From: Deltaproteobacteria bacterium
GTDB taxonomy: Bacteria > Myxococcota > UBA727 > VGSZ01
DNA: 64,000 nucleotides
Direction: 5' to 3'
Assembly (NCBI GenBank): GCA_016177705.1
Contig: JACOUT010000010.1
Location: 124,001 to 188,000, forward strand
Shown: piece after piece, positions 42,532 through 51,643 of the stretch
Layout: each line of letters begins with the position of its first letter
Position numbering within the stretch: the stretch's first letter is position 1
Translations under genes and position numbers: made by a program
The notes under the pieces: generated by a model
What the model was told of the DNA's origin: nothing
Seen by the model: the letters and a program-made list of their open reading frames with translations, nothing else
Databases searched by the model: none

Positions 42532-43929
42532 TCAGCCGGCGGCCTCGATGCGTTCGAGCAGCGCGGCGGCGGTGAGGCCGATGAAGCGCAGCACCTCCAT
42601 GTGCGTCGCGTCGAAGCCCTTCTTCGAGTTGATGAGCTGCACGGCGCCGAACAGCCGGCCGTCCTTCTCGGCGCTGGCGCACAGCGTGTCCTTCGCCTGG
42701 TACGCGAGCTTCTTGCCGACCGACGACAACCAGCGGGGGTCCTTCTGGAGATCGGAGACCGACAGACAGATGCCCTCCTGCGCGCAGAAGCCGATGATGC
42801 CCTGTCCCAAAGGCACCGTCATGCCGGAGCGCTTCAAGGCCTCTGCCATGGGACCACGCACTGCGGCAAAGGTAAGCTCGTGTCCGTTGACGTCGGCCAG
42901 ATAGAAGGTGCCCGATTCAGCGGGGATGTGGGCGAGCGCGATGTCCAGCAGCTTGGCCGCCACCTTCTCCGGCGACTGCCGCTGCTCGAGGTACAGATCC
43001 TGGGTGGCGTCGAACACCGCCGCGATGGCGTCGGTGACGTCGACCGGCTGGCCGGTGGCGCGGCCGATCTTGGGATCGGTCGGCTGCGGTCGCGACTCCT
43101 CGCGGGCCTGCGGTTGCGGCGCGAGCGCGAACTGCCCGGACGGACGCCGCGGCGCGGGCGCGGGCACGCCGCGCGGGGTCGGCGGCGCCGCGCTGCGCTG
43201 CCGCTCGGTCTCGTCCGTGGTGCTCTTCCACACTGGGATCTTCGCGGTGTCGCTGTCGAGCACCTGCGGCGAGACGGGCTTCATCGGCCCGGTGGCCTGG
43301 CGCGGCGCCGGCACCCCCTGCGCGGGCGTGGCGCGCGAGAACGGCCCGGGCGTGGCGGAGCGCGCCGGCGCCGGCGTGGCCGTGCGCGCCGGCACGGACG
43401 CGGGTGTGGCGGTGCGCGCGGCAGCGGCAGCGGGGGCGGCTGCAGGGGCGGCCGCGGCGGCGGGCGCGGCCGTGGGCTGCGGCACCGGCACGCGCTCGGT
43501 GACGTCGGGCAGGCTGTTCACCTCAGGGCCCGCGGGCTCCGGCTTGACGGCCTTGAATTGCAGCATCGTCTTGGGCGAGGGCGCCATGAAGTCGCCGACG
43601 CCCGGCACGGCCGTGCCTGGCGACGTCGGCACGCGCGCCGCCGCGGGCGGTGGCTCGCTCTTTGGCGCCGGCGTCGGCGCCGACGCCGGCGCGCCCGTGG
43701 CCCCCTTCTGCTCGCGCAGGCGGAAGACCCGCCGCGTGGTCACGTCGGTGACGTGGATGGAGCCGTCCTCTTTGACGTCGCACATGACGTTGGCGATGGC
43801 CTCACCGCCCTCGCCGATGCTCTTGAGCCCGGAGCGCAGCGCCTCGATCCAGTTGCGACCCTCGAGGGTCAGGGTGACGTTGGGCGCGTCCGCCTCGCGC
43901 GCGGGGATGAAGACCTCGAACACCGCCAT
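42532..43929 (-). CDS. GAF-domain protein with long Ala/Pro linker
   Basis: 465 residues. The N-terminus (FEVFIPAREADAPNVTLTLEGRNWIEALRSGL) is a short folded region of unknown family. A ~200-residue Ala/Pro/Thr linker follows, then a C-terminal GAF domain from about 315 (FYLADVNGHELTFAAVRGP to AVQLINSKKGFDATHMEVLRFIGL). The GAF keeps a free-ligand-type pocket with a Cys. It is a likely sensor or scaffold with no output domain. ATG 43929 has GGGAG just upstream. It is divergent from the HIT gene (93 bp) and leads into the CNNM gene. Confidence 0.78.
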   Translation of the reverse strand: MAVFEVFIPAREADAPNVTLTLEGRNWIEALRSGLKSIGEGGEAIANVMCDVKEDGSIHVTDVTTRRVFRLREQKGATGAPASAPTPAPKSEPPPAAARVPTSPGTAVPGVGDFMAPSPKTMLQFKAVKPEPAGPEVNSLPDVTERVPVPQPTAAPAAAAAPAAAPAAAAARTATPASVPARTATPAPARSATPGPFSRATPAQGVPAPRQATGPMKPVSPQVLDSDTAKIPVWKSTTDETERQRSAAPPTPRGVPAPAPRRPSGQFALAPQPQAREESRPQPTDPKIGRATGQPVDVTDAIAAVFDATQDLYLEQRQSPEKVAAKLLDIALAHIPAESGTFYLADVNGHELTFAAVRGPMAEALKRSGMTVPLGQGIIGFCAQEGICLSVSDLQKDPRWLSSVGKKLAYQAKDTLCASAEKDGRLFGAVQLINSKKGFDATHMEVLRFIGLTAAALLERIEAAG

Positions 43930-44022
43930 GAAAAGCTCCCGGGAGGACACGTCGGCAGACGGGTCGCCAATAGCAGGATCGACGCCACAGCAGAAGAACT
44001 GGACTTTCGGCTAGCATCGCTC

Positions 44023-44994
44023 ATGGCCACCGTCCGCGAAGCCCGCACCACCACCACCCAACGCCGCAACCTGTCGTCGACTACGCGCGTGCGCAACGCG
44101 ACGACGGCCGCCAACGTCGTCCCCTCGACGACCACCGGCGGCGAGGAGCGCATCGACCGCTTCGCCGAGGGAGGGCAGGTCTCGACCGAGGCCGACCTGC
44201 GCTTGCGCACCGGCGCCGTCGCCGGCGCCGGCCCCACGCGCACCGCGGTGCCCGACCTGCTCGCCGACTGGCGCACCGCCACGCTCGAGGCGACCGCGCA
44301 CGAGCTGGCGCAGCAGGAGCTGATGCCCGAGCTGCAGCAGGTGTTGCAGAGCGCGGCGCGCTCGAACGGCGGCGCGTTGACGCCCGACGATCAGGCCTCG
44401 ATCGTCGACACCTTCTTCGAGCAGAACGACAAGCGCGTGCGCACGCTGGCGCGCACGCACCTGGGCGATCTGACCAAGACCCCCAAGCACATCGACAACA
44501 CGCTGTCCAAGGTCGTCGTCGAGCGCCGCCCGCGCATCCAGAAGAAGCGCGACCCGTTCACACCCATCGCGATGAACGATCCGGTGGCGCGCGCCAAGGA
44601 GCGCGTCCTCTGGGAGAACCCGCGCGTGATGGTGCTGGTCGATCTGTTCGCGCCGTGCCCGAAGGCGCTGGTGGTGCCGAAGAAGCAGATGATGTTCCCG
44701 GTGGAGGCCGACGCCGCCACGCTCGCCGAGCTGGCGCGCATCGCCGCGCACGTGTCGGACGCGCTCTCCGACGTCACCCACGCGCCGCCCTCGGGCATCT
44801 GGATCAACCCGCCGCAGCACCTGATGGTGCGCCAGCTTCACGTGCACGTGCTGCCGCAGGTCAAGGACTACGTCGACACCGGCGAGCCGCTGGTGCATGC
44901 GGCCGCCAACGATCCGAGCATCATGAAGAAGGCGGATGCGCTCTTCGCCAAGGTGAGCGCGGCGCTCTCGAAGCAGCTCGGCCCGCCGAGCTGA
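44023..44994 (+). CDS. HIT-like domain protein with long N-terminal extension
   Basis: 323 residues. The C-terminal ~140 residues form a HIT-like fold (RVMVLVDLFAPCPKALVVPKKQ) with the catalytic motif QLHVHVLPQ near residue 271-279, a HxHx variant with Gln in the first position as in the GalT/aprataxin side of the superfamily. The first ~180 residues are Thr/Ala-rich, then helical with no clear match. It would be a nucleotide hydrolase or transferase. It ends just before the structured repeat at 45000. Confidence 0.75.
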   Translation: MATVREARTTTTQRRNLSSTTRVRNATTAANVVPSTTTGGEERIDRFAEGGQVSTEADLRLRTGAVAGAGPTRTAVPDLLADWRTATLEATAHELAQQELMPELQQVLQSAARSNGGALTPDDQASIVDTFFEQNDKRVRTLARTHLGDLTKTPKHIDNTLSKVVVERRPRIQKKRDPFTPIAMNDPVARAKERVLWENPRVMVLVDLFAPCPKALVVPKKQMMFPVEADAATLAELARIAAHVSDALSDVTHAPPSGIWINPPQHLMVRQLHVHVLPQVKDYVDTGEPLVHAAANDPSIMKKADALFAKVSAALSKQLGPPS

Positions 44995-44999
44995 AGGTC

Positions 45000-45112
45000 C
45001 ATCGCAAAATCGGCTGCGGCTGCGTTGCCCGCCTGCGGTGCTCGCTCACCTCCACGAGGAGGATGTCGCTTCGCTCCTCGGCGGGCGCCTTGCCTCGCTC
45101 GATTTTTCGATG
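45000..45112. repeat. Structured intergenic repeat-like element
   Basis: Between two convergent genes, the arms CATCGCAAAATCG (45000-45012) and CGATTTTTCGATG (45100-45112) pair at 12 of 13 positions. Inside are further partial arms (CGAGGAG/CTCCTCG at about 45054-45080, GCCCGCC/GGCGGGC). The whole can fold as one long cruciform or hairpin of about 113 nt. Read on the minus strand, its wording resembles elements I have seen repeated in GC-rich deltaproteobacterial genomes, but no second copy lies in this window. It may act as a two-way terminator. Confidence 0.55.
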
Positions 45113-45124
45113 TCCCTTGAGTGC

Positions 45125-45607
45125 TCACGCGAGCTCGATGCGCCGCGCGTGCTCGGGCTCTACCTCGGCGCCCACCGACAAGACCAGGCGCGCGTTGCCC
45201 TCCACCGCGGTGAGCTGGTGCTTGAGCAGGTCGGGCCGGAACAGCACGGCGTCACCGTCGTCGAGCGGCACCTCTTCGCCGCCGAGGTAGAAGAGCCCGC
45301 CGCCGCTGCCCACCACCAGCGCGTGCAACTGGATCTGGCAGCACCCCGGCGTCGCCTCGTCGACGTGCGCAGGCAAGGTGCTGCCGATCGGGTAGCGGTG
45401 CAGCGCCGCGTGAAACACCAGCGGGCCGCCCAGCGCGTCGAGCGCGCGCCGCACCAACCGCAGGGTGGCGACGTCACCCATCAGGTCGAGCTTCTCGTAG
45501 CCGCCGCCCATGCTGCCTGGGCGCCAGCTCGTGCGCTTGGCGACGACCGCGAGCGCCACGCGCTCGCGCGGGGTGAGCCAGCCGGGCAGGGTACGTGCGT
45601 TGGCCAT
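45125..45607 (-). CDS. 2-oxoglutarate/Fe(II)-dependent dioxygenase-like protein
   Basis: 160 residues, a compact double-stranded beta-helix. The metal triad is visible: H81-V-D83 (LPAHVDEA) and H130 (LLKHQLT), with R140 placed ten residues later to bind 2-oxoglutarate. The substrate is unknown; the small size is near the minimum for the fold. It starts 20 bases after the OPT transporter stop and should share its transcript. Confidence 0.78.
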   Translation of the reverse strand: MANARTLPGWLTPRERVALAVVAKRTSWRPGSMGGGYEKLDLMGDVATLRLVRRALDALGGPLVFHAALHRYPIGSTLPAHVDEATPGCCQIQLHALVVGSGGGLFYLGGEEVPLDDGDAVLFRPDLLKHQLTAVEGNARLVLSVGAEVEPEHARRIELA

Positions 45608-45627
45608 GCGATCCTCGTCGAGGTCGA

Positions 45628-47484
45628 CTACTTCACGAGCGCCAGCAGGCCGATGATGCCGAGCACCAGGGCGGCGATGGCATCACCGGCGATCAAGCCG
45701 CCGCCCGCCAACGACGTCGTCGACATGTCCTCGGGCAGCTCCGCGTCCTCTGCCTTCTTTGGCAGCAGGCGCTTGCTGATGGTGTTCCACGCGCTCGACA
45801 CCACGCCGCCGGTGCCGAACCACAGCGACGTCGGCAGGTCGACGAAGCCGGCGAACGACGACGCGTAGGGCGAGGGCGCCAGGAAGGCGTCGAACACGAA
45901 GTCGAAGACGCTGCCGCCGCCGGTCTTCTTCCACTCCTGATAGCGCGCGTTGGTCTTGACCAGCTTGCGCACCACTTCGAAAGCGAAGCCGATGCCGACG
46001 CCGATCAGCATGGCCGGGATCTGGTAGGGCTTGGGGTTCGTCAGGCCGACCACGGCGCCGACGAACTTGTAGGTCATGGCGCTCTGCCACTTGCCCTCGG
46101 GGTCGAGCTTCTCCTTCAGCTCGGGATGCGCGAACAGGTTCTCCTTCAAGACCGGGTAGGCCTCCATGAACAGCTTGGCCATGAACACCGCCAGCACCGC
46201 GCCCATGAAGATGCCGATCACCTGGTAGCGGAACTGAATGCTGCGGTTGGTGCCGAGGCGCCAGCCGGTGGAGCGGTCCTGCTGCATGTCGCAGCCGACC
46301 GCGGTGGCGACGAGGAGGATGGAGCCGGCGAGCAGCGCGACCAGCGGCTGTCCGAGCCCGAGGCCGGCCATGATCACCACGGTGACGACGAAGGCCGACG
46401 AGATCGGGTTCGAGTCGGAGATGCCGAGCGAGATGCCGTTGACCATCATGAACACGAACACGAGCGCGATGGCGAGCAACACCCAGCCGAGGCCGATGTC
46501 GAGCAGGAACACCGCGGACAGCGTCAGGAGCACGCCCCACACCGCGACCCAGACGAGCAGGCCACGGGTGTTGGTGCGCTTCCATTCCTCGCCGTGTGCC
46601 ACGGGCACGTTGGCCGGGTCGGCCGCCTGCGCGCGCTGCGCGGCGATGCGCCGCCAGGCCTGAAACAGGATGATGCTGATGTCGACGATGGCGGCGCCCA
46701 TGATGGTGCCGAGCGCGACGATGAAGGCGAACTTGCGGTAGGGATCCTCGGCGCCGAGCCAGCCCTGCGTGCGCAGCCACGGCGTCATCCAGCTCCACGC
46801 CAGGCCGTAGGTGATGGCCGGGATGGTGATGCGCGCGCCCACGATCATGCCGGCGCCGAGCGTCGAGGTGCTGATGCCGGTGCCGCCGAGCCACTTGGCG
46901 GCGCCGAGGCCAGCGGCCGCGCCCTTCTCGATGAACAGCGGCACCAGCGCGCCGATGCCGATGCCGGAGAAGAGCTGCGCCACGCTGCGCTTGAGCAAAC
47001 GGACGTCGGTGAGCGCGCGCAGAATGTTGGCGACCGCCAGGCCCGACGGGTAGGTGAGCTGCAGGCGATCGACGAGGATGGGCGTGTACAGCATGCCGAC
47101 GCCGACGCCGAACATGCCGATGCACGTGTAGAACGCCATCAGCTTCCAGGTGGGCGGCTCAGGCAGGCCGAGCCACAGCATCGCCTGCAACAACACGCCC
47201 ATCGCCGCCATGGTGGCGACCGATGCCGCCATGGTCTGCATGTAGTTGGCGCCGTGCTTGCCCTCGGGTCCGTAGAAGTACGTCACCGTCGAGCCGAGGA
47301 TGCCGGCCAAGACCTGCCCACCGACGAAGAAGCCGAGCGAGAAGTTCATGTAGCTGGCGGTGATGCCGCCGAGCGGGCCGAGGATGAAGATGGCGATGGC
47401 CGCGAGCAGCACGTAGTAGCCCGGGCTGCCGATGGGGAAGAGCCGCGGGAGCAGGCGCTGCGGGGGCGCAGGGGTGTCGGACAT
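45628..47484 (-). CDS. OPT-family oligopeptide / metal-chelate transporter
   Basis: 618 residues with about 14-16 membrane segments. Family-type regions include GGITASYMNFSLGFFVGGQVLAG, YPSGLAVANILRAL, GARITIPAITYGLAW and a C-terminal Gly-rich GGGLIAGDAIAALVLGIIG, as in bacterial OPT proteins. Substrates in the family range from peptides to iron-siderophore chelates. ATG 47484 was chosen from the protein start MSDTPAPP; its ribosome site is weak. It follows the MFS gene by 44 bases. Confidence 0.9.
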   Translation of the reverse strand: MSDTPAPPQRLLPRLFPIGSPGYYVLLAAIAIFILGPLGGITASYMNFSLGFFVGGQVLAGILGSTVTYFYGPEGKHGANYMQTMAASVATMAAMGVLLQAMLWLGLPEPPTWKLMAFYTCIGMFGVGVGMLYTPILVDRLQLTYPSGLAVANILRALTDVRLLKRSVAQLFSGIGIGALVPLFIEKGAAAGLGAAKWLGGTGISTSTLGAGMIVGARITIPAITYGLAWSWMTPWLRTQGWLGAEDPYRKFAFIVALGTIMGAAIVDISIILFQAWRRIAAQRAQAADPANVPVAHGEEWKRTNTRGLLVWVAVWGVLLTLSAVFLLDIGLGWVLLAIALVFVFMMVNGISLGISDSNPISSAFVVTVVIMAGLGLGQPLVALLAGSILLVATAVGCDMQQDRSTGWRLGTNRSIQFRYQVIGIFMGAVLAVFMAKLFMEAYPVLKENLFAHPELKEKLDPEGKWQSAMTYKFVGAVVGLTNPKPYQIPAMLIGVGIGFAFEVVRKLVKTNARYQEWKKTGGGSVFDFVFDAFLAPSPYASSFAGFVDLPTSLWFGTGGVVSSAWNTISKRLLPKKAEDAELPEDMSTTSLAGGGLIAGDAIAALVLGIIGLLALVK

Positions 47485-47528
47485 GGGCGGTCGTATGGCA
47501 GAGGTTGCGGCTGCCGGGAATCGCGGGT

Positions 47529-48755
47529 TCAGTCCACCCGCCGCCAGCCGATCGCCCAGACGACGCCGCCGAGCACGATGAAGACGGGCACGAGCGCGAG
47601 CGCGAGCGGCAGGTTGCCGTCGGTGGCGTCCGAGATGGCGCCGATCAACGGCGGGCTCAAGACATCGCCGAGCACGTGGATGGCGAGGATCGACAAGCCG
47701 AAGGCGCGCGCCCGCATGCCGGCGTCGACGCTGTTGACGATGAGCGCGTTGACCGGCGCGTTGTACATCCACAGGAACACCTGCGCGGCGGTCACGCACG
47801 CCATGATGGCGAACGCGCCCTCGACGACGTAGAGCGCCACCAGCGCGAGCGCGGCGGCCGGCAGCATCGAGAAGGCGCTTACGAACAGGTAGGGCTGGCG
47901 CACGCGGCCCTTCAATCGGTCGGCGAGCACGCCGCCGAGCGCGGTGCCGACGATGCCGCCGATGACCGCGGCCTGCCCGAGCGCCGCCGCCGCGTGCGCC
48001 AGCTCGAAGCCGCGGTGGCGCGACAGGTAGGTGGCGAACCAGTCGGCGATGCCGCCGGTGGCGAAGGTGACGGCGACGTAGCCGGCCACCGTGTAGAGGT
48101 ACGCGCGGTTGTTGGCGAGCTGACGCAGCGCGACCCCCCACGGTGGCGGCGGCGCGCTCTCGGCGTCGAACTGGCCGCGCGGCGGGTCGCGCATGACGAG
48201 CGCGAGCAGCGCCACCAACAGGCCCGGCAGGCCGACGGCGAGGAACGCTGCGCGCCAACCCCACGCCGCTCCGAGCACGCCGCCGAGCACGAAGCCGATG
48301 GCGGAGCCGACCGGCGTGGCGATGTAGAAGATGGTGAAGATGCGGTTGCGCTTCTCGGGCGGGAAGTAGTCGGCGAGGATGGCGGGCGCGATGGTCGCGT
48401 AGGCGGCCTCGCCGATGCCGACGGCGGCGCGCGCGATCAAGAGCGTGGTGAAGTCGTTGGCGAAGGCCGCGGCCGCGGTGGCGAGCGACCAGATCGCGAC
48501 GCCGGCGGCGATCAGCACCTTGCGCGGCGCCTTGTCGGCGAGCGAGCCGAAGATGGGGCTCGCCACCATGTAGACGAGGATGAAGGCCGACAGCGGCAGG
48601 CTGGTCTGCGTGTCGGTGAGGTGCAGGTCGGCCTTGAACAGGTCCTTGACCGCCGACGGCACCCAGCGATCGATGTAGTTGAGCAGGTTCATCGCCGTCA
48701 GCACGACGACGGCGAAGAGCGCGCCTTGCACCGCTGGCGTTCGTTGCTCGCTCAC
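47529..48755 (-). CDS. MFS transporter, Spinster-like
   Basis: 408 residues and 12 membrane segments. Motif A-like GSLADKAPRKVLI after TM2 and the repeated GVLADRLKGRVR in the second half are typical. MNLLNYIDRWVPSAV and GIGEAAYATIAPAILADYFPPEKRNRIF are the wording of Spinster-type MFS proteins, which move lipids or organic acids. GTG 48755 (MSEQRTP) gives the normal length; starts further upstream would run into the promoter region of the divergent gene. It heads the MFS-OPT-dioxygenase group. Confidence 0.88.
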   Translation of the reverse strand: MSEQRTPAVQGALFAVVVLTAMNLLNYIDRWVPSAVKDLFKADLHLTDTQTSLPLSAFILVYMVASPIFGSLADKAPRKVLIAAGVAIWSLATAAAAFANDFTTLLIARAAVGIGEAAYATIAPAILADYFPPEKRNRIFTIFYIATPVGSAIGFVLGGVLGAAWGWRAAFLAVGLPGLLVALLALVMRDPPRGQFDAESAPPPPWGVALRQLANNRAYLYTVAGYVAVTFATGGIADWFATYLSRHRGFELAHAAAALGQAAVIGGIVGTALGGVLADRLKGRVRQPYLFVSAFSMLPAAALALVALYVVEGAFAIMACVTAAQVFLWMYNAPVNALIVNSVDAGMRARAFGLSILAIHVLGDVLSPPLIGAISDATDGNLPLALALVPVFIVLGGVVWAIGWRRVD

Positions 48756-48874
48756 GGCGACAGGGTCGCGTGCGCTCAGCGTCGCTGTCAAACCCGCGCG
48801 CGGCGTCGAGTAGACGGGCAGCGGGTTCGCTGGCGTATGCTTCCAGCACGGCGTCGCGGCCGGCGGAGGCGCGT

Positions 48875-49723
48875 GTGCTTGCTGCCTTGGTGATGATCGC
48901 GCTGACCCAAGTCTCGCAGGCACCTGCGCCGCCGCCGCGCTACGCGGTCATGCGAACGGAGGTCGGCGGCGGGCTCGATCCGGCGGTGGGCCCGCAGGTG
49001 GCGGCCAAGCTCGCCGAGGCGCTGCGCGAGCGCACCGGCGGCGAGGTCATCTCCTCCGACGAGATGATCAGCATGCTGCAGCACGAGAAGGAGCGCGCCA
49101 TCCTCGGCAGCTGCAAGGAGGGCGACTCGTGCCTGGCCGAGCTGGCCAACGCGCTCGGCGCCGACGCCATCGTGGCGCCGCGCCTCTCCAAGGTCGAGGG
49201 CGCGTTGATCCTGTCGGTCAGCGTGGTCGACGCGCACACGGCGAGCGTGCGCGCGCGCGTCACCGAGACCTGGGGCGGCGAGTCGCTGCTGCTGCTGTCG
49301 CTGGCCCGCCCCGTCGTCGACAAGTTGTTGGCGGGCGAGCCGCCGCCGGTGGGCGTGCTCGATGTCGTCGGCGCGCCGCCGGGCGCGCGCCTGATCCTCG
49401 ACGGCAGCGTGCGCGGCACCGCGCCCGCGGGGCAGATGGGCGGCGTGGTGGTGGGCGCGCACCGGCTCGAGGTCCAGGCTGACGGCATGAAGCCGCTCTT
49501 GCGCTGGATCATCGTCGAGCGCGATCAGGTGCTGAGCGTGGCGGTGGCGCTCGAGGTCGACGAGGCGCCCTTCTACACCACGTGGTGGTTCTGGACCGGC
49601 ACCGGCGCGGGCGTGGTGGCGACCGCCGCCGCGGTCACGGGCGTGGTGCTCTTCCTCGGCGGCGGCCAGACCGGCGTCGCCGTGCAACTGAACGCCGACC
49701 AGGTGTTCGCGGGGGCGCAGTGA
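48875..49723 (+). CDS. Exported PEGA-domain protein
   Basis: 282 residues. A signal peptide (LAALVMIALTQVSQA) is followed by a domain of the kind used to measure or rank systems in myxobacteria (VGGGLDPAVGPQVAAKLAEAL ... CLAELANALGADAIVAP), then a PEGA domain (GVLDVVGAPPGARLILDGSVRGTAPAGQ) and a C-terminal membrane helix (WFWTGTGAGVVATAAAVTGVVLFLGG). GTG 48875 has GGAGG five bases upstream. It overlaps the next gene (TGATG at 49721-49725). Confidence 0.78.
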   Translation: MLAALVMIALTQVSQAPAPPPRYAVMRTEVGGGLDPAVGPQVAAKLAEALRERTGGEVISSDEMISMLQHEKERAILGSCKEGDSCLAELANALGADAIVAPRLSKVEGALILSVSVVDAHTASVRARVTETWGGESLLLLSLARPVVDKLLAGEPPPVGVLDVVGAPPGARLILDGSVRGTAPAGQMGGVVVGAHRLEVQADGMKPLLRWIIVERDQVLSVAVALEVDEAPFYTTWWFWTGTGAGVVATAAAVTGVVLFLGGGQTGVAVQLNADQVFAGAQ

Positions 49724-51633
49724 TGCGCCGCGCGTGCTCGCTCCCCCTCGTTGGCGCGCTGCTGCTGGCGCTCTCGTGTCACGAGGCGCCCGACCTCGGC
49801 GTGGCGGCGCCCGCGCTGGTGCGCCAGGCGCTCGACGTCGTCGCCGAGCTCGGCGCCTCCGCCGTGCTCGTGCCGCGCGGCGGCAGCGCGCTCGCCGCGG
49901 TCGAGCTGTCGCGCGGCGACGACGGCGTCACCTTCACCGGCTTTCTCCAGGCGTCGCCCGGCGAGTACACGCTCGAGATCGTCTTCACCGGCGTCGTCGC
50001 GGCCGGTGGCGGCGGGCGCGTCTTCCTCGGGCGCCTCACCTCCGATCTGTTCACGGTGGCGCAGGGACAAGCGGCCGAGCCCAGCTTTTCCCAGCCCATC
50101 GACACGGTCGGCAGGCCCGGCGACGGCGGCGACGACGACGGCGACGGCCTCGGCCTGCTGCTCGAGCTGATCCTGGGCGCCGACCCGGCCGACGGCGACA
50201 GCGACAGCGACGGCGTCGACGACGGCGTCGACTGTTCGCCCGCCGACGCGATCGTCGCCGTCGCCATCGCCGAGGGCGGCTCGCTTTCCGACTGCGACGG
50301 CGACGGCTTCGACGCCGCCGTGCCGCTCATCGGCGAGCCGGGCGACGACTGCAACGATCAGGACGCCGCCACCAACCCTGGCGCCGACGACGACTGCGGC
50401 AACGTGGCGGACAGCGACTGCAACCCGTCGACCTGCCCGGTCGATGACGCCGACGGGCCGACGGTGGCGCTGGTGACACCCGCCGCGGGCGTCGCCGTCG
50501 GCTGCCAGGGCGAGATCGTGATCGCGGCCTCGGACCCGAGCGACGTGGCGAGCGTGTCGGCGACGCTGCCGGATCGCCCGATCACCGGCGGCTTTCAGCG
50601 CACGCTGTTCTTCACCGACAACGGCGACGGCACCTGGTCGTCGAACGGGCTCAACACCACCGGGCCCGGCCTGGTGAGCGGCAGCGAGCGCGTCGTCATC
50701 CAGGCCGCCGACGAGCGCGGCAACTCCTCCTCCACCGAGAGCTCACTCGACGTGGCGCTCGCGTATCCGGCGGTGACCTGGAACGCGCCGGCGTCGATCG
50801 GCGCCGATCCGCTCTCGATCACGGTGACGCCGCAGGGAACGCGCCCGTTGGAGACGCTCGAGATCCGGAGCGCGCCGCTCGACGCCAACGGGCTCATCTC
50901 GATGGCGGGCTCGGCCACCGTCGCCACGTTGCCGGTGACCGGCGGCACCGCCGCCATCGATCCCGCCGACCTGTCCGGCAGCGTCGCGATCTTCCCCTAC
51001 GCGGTCGACGACGTCGGCAACGTGCAACAGCCCTACAACCAGGCGTTCCCGAACGCCGGCACCACCACGGCCGACTACCGCTGCGACGATGCCACCCACG
51101 AGCTGCCGGTGGCGGTGCGCGTCGCCGGCCGCGGCGCGGTCACTGCGCTCGCGTACTTGCAGGACGCGATCGACATCATGACGGGCGTCGACCCGACCCA
51201 TCAGCTCGTCAAGATCATCGGCTTCGGCCTGCAGGCCGACGGCACCGTCGACCTGTCGTCGTCGGACTACATCTGGGTCGGCTTCTACTTCAACGACGCC
51301 ACCGACAACTCGGGTAAGAGCGTCATCTACTACTCGTCGGCGCCCGGCTACGCGAGCATGGCGTTTCCCACCATCGACGAGGACGACGGCTCAATCTTCC
51401 AGGTGAACGCCCTGGGCGACCCGACGTCGCTCATCGACTCCGACGTCGTCGTCGATGCCTATGCGTGCGGCGGCACCGGACCGACCGGGCAGGGGACCGA
51501 CGACATGATCATGTACATCCGGAACGACGGCGATGCGTTCGACTCGATCTACCTGTCGACGTCGGACGGCTGGACCTGGGGTGTGCACGCCGACAACCTC
51601 GCGACGCCCACGTTCGGCTGCAGTCCGCCCTGA
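49723..51633 (+). CDS. Large lipoprotein with Asp-rich calcium motifs and Ig-like region
   Basis: 636 residues. A lipobox (LLLALSC) is followed by an Ig-like domain, then Asp-rich loops (DGDSDSDGVDDGVDCSPAD, DCDGDGFD, GDDCNDQDAATNPGADDDC) of the thrombospondin-3/MopE type. A second Ig-like domain and a C-terminal ~150-residue domain (TALAYLQDAIDIMTG...) of unknown fold complete it. It is a surface protein probably stiffened by calcium. It is coupled to the PEGA gene and converges with the kdpE-like gene across 10 bases. Confidence 0.78.
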   Translation: MRRACSLPLVGALLLALSCHEAPDLGVAAPALVRQALDVVAELGASAVLVPRGGSALAAVELSRGDDGVTFTGFLQASPGEYTLEIVFTGVVAAGGGGRVFLGRLTSDLFTVAQGQAAEPSFSQPIDTVGRPGDGGDDDGDGLGLLLELILGADPADGDSDSDGVDDGVDCSPADAIVAVAIAEGGSLSDCDGDGFDAAVPLIGEPGDDCNDQDAATNPGADDDCGNVADSDCNPSTCPVDDADGPTVALVTPAAGVAVGCQGEIVIAASDPSDVASVSATLPDRPITGGFQRTLFFTDNGDGTWSSNGLNTTGPGLVSGSERVVIQAADERGNSSSTESSLDVALAYPAVTWNAPASIGADPLSITVTPQGTRPLETLEIRSAPLDANGLISMAGSATVATLPVTGGTAAIDPADLSGSVAIFPYAVDDVGNVQQPYNQAFPNAGTTTADYRCDDATHELPVAVRVAGRGAVTALAYLQDAIDIMTGVDPTHQLVKIIGFGLQADGTVDLSSSDYIWVGFYFNDATDNSGKSVIYYSSAPGYASMAFPTIDEDDGSIFQVNALGDPTSLIDSDVVVDAYACGGTGPTGQGTDDMIMYIRNDGDAFDSIYLSTSDGWTWGVHADNLATPTFGCSPP

Positions 51634-51643
51634 GCGTCACCGC

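Noticed and set aside
44868..45128. Small Arg-rich minus-strand frame over the repeat element
   Set aside because: It crosses the palindromic element and the end of the HIT gene in another frame; its Arg/Gly-rich product is a by-product of the repeat.
45595..47832. A 745-residue open frame on the plus strand opposite the OPT gene
   Set aside because: Antisense shadow of a conserved membrane transporter, with charged low-complexity content only.
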